Below, in pieces: positions 1 to 5,121 of a DNA stretch of 5,121 bases. The DNA is from Bacillota bacterium (GTDB lineage Bacteria > Bacillota > Clostridia > Oscillospirales > Ruminococcaceae). The notes under the pieces are model-generated. The model was not told the origin of the DNA. It made no database searches and saw nothing but the letters and a program-made list of their open reading frames with translations. The stretch is from positions 1 to 5,121 of the forward strand of contig JAEWNU010000173.1 in NCBI GenBank assembly GCA_023456995.1. The letters run 5' to 3'. Both the position numbers and the translations under genes were made by a program. The stretch's first letter is position 1. Every line of letters begins with the position of its first letter.

Positions 1-869
1 GCGTAGGTTTAAGCGATCCGAATCGCCCTGTTGGTTCGTTCCTGTTTTTAGGTCCTACTGGAGTTGGCAAAACCGAGCTTTGCAGAGCGTTAAGCAGTAT
101 TTTGTTCGGCTCTGCAGAAGCGATGCTGCGTCTGGATATGTCGGAGTATATGGAAAAGCAGTCGGTGTCAAAGCTTATCGGGTCGCCGCCCGGATATGTC
201 GGATATGATGACGGGGGGCAACTCACCGAGCGTATTCGGCGCAAGCCCTATTCAGTCGTATTGTTTGACGAGGTGGAAAAGGCCCATCCCGACGTTTTGC
301 ACGTTCTGCTTCAATTACTAGAGGATGGCCGTCTGACCGACGCACACGGGCGCACCTGCAGTTTTAAAAATGCCGTCATTGTGATGACTTCAAATATCGG
401 CGCACGTAAAATCACTGACAGAAAGGCGCTGGGCTTTGCGCCCACCGAGCAGACCAACAGTGACGCGACCATCAAAAAAGAGGTCATGTCAGAACTCAAA
501 AAGATGTTTAAGCCTGAGCTGATAAATCGTATCGACGAAATTGTCGTTTTTAATACCCTTGGCGAGGAAGAAATGAAAAGCATTGCTAGAAGGCTTCTTA
601 AATCTGTCAGTGAACGCATGCAGGCCATCGGCATTGAAACCGAATTTTCGCCCGATGTCATCAGCTATATTACCCGCGCGGGATTCGACCCCGATTATGG
701 CGCGCGTCCACTACGCCGCAAGATTCAAACCGCTATCGAAGATCTGCTTGCGCAGGAGCTGCTGTACGGGCATATTGCCGCAGGTGACAGCGTTTTGTGT
801 CGTTGCCTAAATGATAAAATCGAAGTATGCAAAGTTTCGCTTGCGCCGGTCAAAGAGTTAATGTCTTAG
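1..869 (+). CDS. clpC: ATP-dependent Clp protease ATP-binding subunit ClpC (3' part, 5' truncated by window)
   Basis: Hsp100/Clp AAA+ unfoldase that feeds substrates to the ClpP peptidase in the cytosol. The reading frame is open from the left edge, with the first whole codon at position 3, and 288 residues are visible before the TAG at 867-869. A TTG at 102 is internal to the domain and not the start. What is visible is the second AAA+ module: Walker A GPTGVGKT (51-74), pore-loop motif GYVGY, Walker B ending in Asp-Glu (267-272), sensor-1 Asn in MTSNIG (393-395), arginine finger in INRID (528-530) and sensor-2 GARPLRR (699-719). A Leu-Gly-Phe tripeptide at 429-437 sits where ClpP-partner ATPases carry their ClpP-docking loop. 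ClpB lacks this loop, so I favour ClpC. The N-domain, first AAA+ module and middle domain lie off-window and could not be checked. In many Bacillota clpC is in a CtsR-controlled heat-shock operon, but that cannot be seen here. Confidence 0.93.
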   Translation, partial: VGLSDPNRPVGSFLFLGPTGVGKTELCRALSSILFGSAEAMLRLDMSEYMEKQSVSKLIGSPPGYVGYDDGGQLTERIRRKPYSVVLFDEVEKAHPDVLHVLLQLLEDGRLTDAHGRTCSFKNAVIVMTSNIGARKITDRKALGFAPTEQTNSDATIKKEVMSELKKMFKPELINRIDEIVVFNTLGEEEMKSIARRLLKSVSERMQAIGIETEFSPDVISYITRAGFDPDYGARPLRRKIQTAIEDLLAQELLYGHIAAGDSVLCRCLNDKIEVCKVSLAPVKELMS

Positions 870-883
870 GAAAAGAAGTTATG

Positions 884-907
884 AGCGCGCCGTTTATGCG
901 GCGCGCT
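884..907 (+). terminator. Probable intrinsic terminator after clpC
   Basis: A perfect 9-bp stem (AGCGCGCCG at 884-892 pairs with CGGCGCGCT at 899-907) encloses a 6-nt loop TTTATG, starting 15 bp after the clpC stop codon. The stem is almost entirely G+C. The downstream tract is T-rich but interrupted (TTTCATCATTATTCTT), so the U-tract is imperfect. The position between clpC and yunB fits a transcription end, and the hairpin may leak or act only as a 3' stabiliser. Confidence 0.65.
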
Positions 908-911
908 TTCA

Positions 912-942
912 TCATTATTCTTACCCTTCGCGGAATATAAAT
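912..942 (+). promoter_or_regulatory. Candidate sigma-E-type promoter for yunB (weak)
   Basis: Between the terminator and the yunB ribosome site there is an ATTATT-like -35 region (about 914-919) and, after about 14 bp, an AATATAAAT-like -10 region (934-942). These partly resemble the sigma-E pattern of ATATT-like and CATACA-T-like boxes. The match is partial, and a sigma-A reading (TATAAA at 936-941) lacks a convincing -35. The call leans on established knowledge that yunB of Bacillus subtilis belongs to the mother-cell sigma-E regulon. Confidence 0.25.
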
Positions 943-964
943 TTAAAGTCGGGAGGGGTGCAGC

Positions 965-1654
965 ATGTTCAGGCGGTTCTGGCCGCGCAGGACTTTGCAA
1001 AGTCAGGCGCTTAAAATTCGGTTGCTGGTATTTATGCTCATCGTATTCGGTTTGTTGGCACTGATTGACGCCCAGATACGGCCTATGATAAAATCGATGG
1101 CAGCGTATCAGGCAAAGGTTTATGCTACCCGTGTCATAAATGAGGCGATCGGTGCTCAACTGACCGGCAACACCGTTTCTTATGACTCGCTGGTCAAAGT
1201 TACAACCGATAATAATGGCCGCGTAACTTCAGTTCAGACCGATATGGTACGCTTAAACCTACTAAAAGCAACGATGACCGATGCCGCCTCACAGCAGCTT
1301 GCGCTGTTGCAGAGCCAGACCATACGCATTCCGCTGGGTACCCTGCTCGGCTGGCAGCTATTGTCGGGCCGCGGCCCTAAGATCGAGTTCAAGATTGTAC
1401 CGGCTGGATTTGTTCAGTCGCAATTAAATCACCGCTTCGATTCAGCGGGCATCAACCAAACTCGACACCAGATTGTCATGCAACTGGATGCGAACATTAT
1501 TGCCATTTTGCCAGGCTACACCGCCGCAAGCGAGATTTCAAGCAGTTTAATTTTGGCAGAAACAGTTATTGTCGGCGTGTCTCCCGAGTCGTTTACCCAG
1601 GTATTGACAAAAAATGATGACGCTGCTGGATTGATTGCCGATTATAAAAAATGA
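965..1654 (+). CDS. yunB: Sporulation protein YunB
   Basis: A 229-residue protein of the YunB family; the Bacillus subtilis member is about 254 residues. It is a sigma-E-dependent mother-cell sporulation protein whose biochemical role is not established. The N-terminus is basic (MFRRFWPRR) and followed by one hydrophobic membrane segment at about residues 19-35, with no signal-peptidase site that I can see, so it is probably a signal-anchored protein with a large extracytoplasmic domain. Family-like features include ATRVINEAI (54-62), IPLGTLLG (122-129), the GPKI stretch (137-140) and GINQTRHQI (162-170), which I recognise as characteristic of clostridial YunB. The ATG at 965 is supported by a strong Shine-Dalgarno GGGAGGGG (951-958) six bases upstream. 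It has a terminator-like hairpin before it and 139 bp before ligA, so it is probably its own transcription unit. Confidence 0.85.
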   Translation: MFRRFWPRRTLQSQALKIRLLVFMLIVFGLLALIDAQIRPMIKSMAAYQAKVYATRVINEAIGAQLTGNTVSYDSLVKVTTDNNGRVTSVQTDMVRLNLLKATMTDAASQQLALLQSQTIRIPLGTLLGWQLLSGRGPKIEFKIVPAGFVQSQLNHRFDSAGINQTRHQIVMQLDANIIAILPGYTAASEISSSLILAETVIVGVSPESFTQVLTKNDDAAGLIADYKK

Positions 1655-1700
1655 AAAATTCCAACAATCATCTATAAATAGCATTTTGTACTAGGAATAG

Positions 1701-1739
1701 CTGTCATTTTATGTTACAATATATAATCATTGTTATAAA
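1701..1739 (+). promoter_or_regulatory. Candidate sigma-A promoter region for ligA-gatC-gatA
   Basis: A perfect TATAAT lies at 1722-1727, with CTGTCA (4 of 6 to TTGACA) at 1701-1706, though the 15-bp spacing is short. Two extended -10-like elements flank it: TGTTACAAT (1712-1720) and TGTTATAAA (1731-1739). No other strong promoter appears between the yunB stop and ligA, so transcription of ligA probably begins in this AT-rich segment. Which -10 is used cannot be settled by eye. Confidence 0.45.
1709..1738. promoter_or_regulatory. Imperfect dyad overlapping the -10 region upstream of ligA
   Basis: ACAAT (1716-1720) pairs with ATTGT (1729-1733) across an 8-nt spacer. The arms continue outward as TTAT (1709-1712) and ATAA (1735-1738) after an unequal internal gap. 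It covers the TATAAT, so it could be an operator. The low complexity of the segment makes chance a real alternative, and no known operator consensus was recognised. Confidence 0.3.
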
Positions 1740-1778
1740 GTGGCGGCATGTCGTACTAGGAGCAAGCTGATTTTTTAA

Positions 1779-3782
<2,004 letters not shown>

Positions 3783-3806
3783 GATATTCTGGAATATTCA
3801 AGTGAT

Positions 3807-3813
3807 AGGAAGG
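3807..3813 (+). promoter_or_regulatory. Ribosome binding site fixing the gatC start
   Basis: AGGAAGG lies 10 nt before the ATG at 3824. A GTG at 3815 is in frame and would add three residues, but it is only one base from this site and so cannot use it. The ATG at 3824 is therefore the start. Confidence 0.8.
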
Positions 3814-3823
3814 TGTGCAATAT

Positions 3824-4096
3824 ATGAAGATCGACATCAATCACATCGCAAAGCTTGCACGTTTAAAAATGGATGAGCAGCAGGCTGAAAAGTTTGCCCG
3901 CCAGATGGAAGGAATCATCGACATGGTCGACAAACTTCCCGCCATCGAGGGTGTGGCAACCGGCCTTGACCCCGAGAATCCAATGGTGCTGCGGCCGGAC
4001 GTTGCAGTGCCGAGCGAGGCTAAGCGCGATGATATTCTGGCCAATGCGCCGCAGGTTGAAGCGGGCTGCGTGGTCGTTCCGAGAATCGTAGAATAG
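3824..4096 (+). CDS. gatC: Asp-tRNA(Asn)/Glu-tRNA(Gln) amidotransferase subunit GatC
   Basis: The small subunit of the GatCAB amidotransferase, which in family structures wraps between GatA and GatB and stabilises the complex; it has no catalytic site of its own. The product is 90 residues, at the short end for GatC (commonly about 95-100). Family-typical stretches are the N-terminal helix with HIAKLARLKM (7-16), a second amphipathic helix ending in MVDKL (34-38), LRPD (56-59), ILANAP (71-76) and the C-terminal VPRIVE (85-90). It starts 41 bp after ligA and stops 14 bp before gatA, so the three genes are probably co-transcribed. Between ligA and gatC there is only a short AT-rich dyad (ATATT at 3784-3788 with AATAT at 3793-3797), too weak to be a terminator. 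Nothing is missing or broken. Confidence 0.95.
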   Translation: MKIDINHIAKLARLKMDEQQAEKFARQMEGIIDMVDKLPAIEGVATGLDPENPMVLRPDVAVPSEAKRDDILANAPQVEAGCVVVPRIVE

Positions 4097-4110
4097 GGAG
4101 GAAAATAAAA

Positions 4111-5121
4111 ATGCTGTATCAGAAATCAGCCGCCGAACTGTCTGCGATGCTCCAGAAGGGCGAATGCAGCGCAGTAGAGCTGGCTGTTTCGGTGCTTTCT
4201 CGCATCGATGAAACCGAAGATCAGGTCGGCGCTTATGTCACTGTCTGCCGTGAAGAGGCGCTTGCCAAGGCGCTTGAGGTGGATAAAAAACGTGCAGCGG
4301 GTCAGGCGCTTTCGCCGCTGGCGGGTATTCCTGTCGCCATCAAAGATAACATCTGCACCAAGGGCGTTTTGACTACCTGTTCTTCTAAAATGCTCTATAA
4401 TTTTAAGCCGCCCTATAACGCGACGGTTGTTGAAAAACTGACCGCGTGCGATATTGTTATGCCCGGAAAGCTCAACATGGACGAATTTGCAATGGGCTCC
4501 TCTTGCGAGAACAGCGCAATTAAGCCTACTCATAACCCGCATGACCTCACCCGTGTGCCGGGTGGTTCTTCTGGTGGCTCAGCAGCTGCTGTCGCCTCGG
4601 GTCAGGCAGTTTTGGCGCTTGGCTCTGATACCGGTGGTTCTATCCGCCAACCCGCCAGCTACTGCGGCATTGTTGGCTTAAAGCCGACCTACGGCGCAGT
4701 TTCGCGATATGGTCTCATTGCGTTTGCATCATCCTTAGATCAGATTGGCCCGATGGCGCGTACTGTCGAGGACGCCGCAATGCTTTATTCTGCTATCTGC
4801 GGACATGATAAGCGTGACGCGACGAGTGCTCATCGCGAGTACCCCGACTTTACAAAACTGCTGAACAAGGGTGTAAAAGGCTTGCGTATTGGTATTCCGA
4901 AGGAGTATTTTGGCGCGGGCGTTACCGATGAGGTAAAGCATTCTGTTATGGGCGCTGTAGCAGCGCTGGAAGCTGAGGGCGCAACTGTTAAACAAATCAG
5001 CCTGCCTTCCACTGATGCAGCGCTGTCTGCTTACTACATCATTTCCTCGGCTGAGGCGTCCTCTAATCTGGCACGCTTCGATGGCGTCAAATATGGTTAC
5101 CGCGCTGCGAAGGTTGAGAAT
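4111..5121 (+). CDS. gatA: Asp-tRNA(Asn)/Glu-tRNA(Gln) amidotransferase subunit GatA (3' truncated by window)
   Basis: The glutaminase subunit of GatCAB: it hydrolyses glutamine and passes ammonia to GatB, which converts Glu-tRNA(Gln) or Asp-tRNA(Asn) to the correct amide. The frame is open from the ATG at 4111 to the last base, giving 337 residues of an expected roughly 485; the end is cut by the window, not by a mutation. The amidase-signature triad is complete: Lys78 in AIKDN, cis-Ser153 in GGSSGGS and nucleophile Ser177 in DTGGSIR, with the 24-residue Ser-Ser spacing seen in the family. The stretch around Tyr308-Tyr309 matches the substrate-side segment of known GatA proteins. A strong GGGAGG (4096-4101) overlaps the last base of the gatC stop codon and lies 9 nt before the ATG, which suggests translational coupling. 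gatB is expected just beyond the right edge. Confidence 0.97.
   Translation, partial: MLYQKSAAELSAMLQKGECSAVELAVSVLSRIDETEDQVGAYVTVCREEALAKALEVDKKRAAGQALSPLAGIPVAIKDNICTKGVLTTCSSKMLYNFKPPYNATVVEKLTACDIVMPGKLNMDEFAMGSSCENSAIKPTHNPHDLTRVPGGSSGGSAAAVASGQAVLALGSDTGGSIRQPASYCGIVGLKPTYGAVSRYGLIAFASSLDQIGPMARTVEDAAMLYSAICGHDKRDATSAHREYPDFTKLLNKGVKGLRIGIPKEYFGAGVTDEVKHSVMGAVAALEAEGATVKQISLPSTDAALSAYYIISSAEASSNLARFDGVKYGYRAAKVEN

Larger units (their letters stand above)
1688..1769 (+). repeat. Imperfect direct repeat (GTACTAGGA ... AGCTG) in the ligA upstream region
   Basis: GTACTAGGA occurs at 1688-1696 and again at 1753-1761, 65 bp apart on the same strand. Each copy is followed by AGCTG after a 2-nt gap (1699-1703) or a 3-nt gap (1765-1769). 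The two units flank the promoter-like AT-rich segment between yunB and ligA. The sequence between the copies is not itself duplicated. They could be binding sites for a regulator, a remnant of a small duplication, or chance. Confidence 0.55.

Noticed and set aside
102..869. Treating the clpC frame as starting at the TTG at 102.
   Set aside because: The frame is open to the left edge and the Walker A motif at 51-74 lies upstream of this TTG, so the gene clearly begins off-window.
881..940. A 19-codon ORF (starting MSAPFMRRAF) right after clpC, with a purine-rich stretch upstream.
   Set aside because: Its first third is the terminator hairpin itself, the Shine-Dalgarno match is poor, and the peptide resembles nothing I recognise. 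It is more likely a by-product of the GC palindrome.
866..1159. Minus-strand 97-codon open frame spanning the clpC-yunB gap.
   Set aside because: It overlaps the terminator, the yunB ribosome site and the yunB 5' end, has no family resemblance and lacks a good ribosome site.
3784..3797. Short palindrome ATATT-CTGG-AATAT between ligA and gatC, considered as a terminator or operator.
   Set aside because: Five A-T pairs with no T-tract are too weak for termination, and no operator consensus was recognised.
4126..4542. Minus-strand 138-codon open frame opposite gatA.
   Set aside because: It is antisense to a fully conserved amidase-signature gene whose catalytic residues are in the + frame, so it is a shadow.

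Overview
The window reads as an ordinary, intact stretch of chromosome from an endospore-forming Bacillota bacterium, most likely a Clostridia member (an Oscillospirales-like lineage is a guess). This rests on a YunB-type sporulation protein, a ClpC-type Hsp100 ATPase, NAD+-dependent DNA ligase and the GatCAB amidotransferase genes, all on the + strand with purine-rich Shine-Dalgarno sites and short gaps. I saw no mobile element, CRISPR array, tRNA, rRNA or frameshifted gene, and no sign of an undescribed system.

Layout. Positions 1-869 hold the 3' end of a clpC-like gene: the second AAA+ module and C-terminus, with the 5' part off the left edge. A strong GC-rich hairpin follows at 884-907, probably a terminator. 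Positions 965-1654 encode YunB, a membrane-anchored sporulation protein, preceded by a weak candidate sigma-E-type promoter. A 139-bp AT-rich gap (1655-1793) carries promoter-like -10 elements, a dyad, and an imperfect direct repeat built on GTACTAGGA. Positions 1794-3782 encode full-length LigA. After 41 bp comes gatC (3824-4096), then 14 bp, then gatA (4111 to the right edge, truncated by the window). gatB would be expected next, beyond the window.

How the genes fit together. ligA, gatC and gatA are close enough to be co-transcribed from a promoter in 1655-1793. LigA seals nicks in replication and repair. GatC and GatA, with GatB, correct mischarged Glu-tRNA(Gln) and/or Asp-tRNA(Asn). ClpC handles protein quality control with ClpP, and YunB acts during sporulation. 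The neighbourhood is therefore a run of housekeeping genes with one developmental gene in its own transcription unit. The points of interest are small: the intergenic repeat and dyad before ligA, the possible sigma-E promoter before yunB, and a gene order that differs from the pcrA-ligA arrangement of Bacillus.
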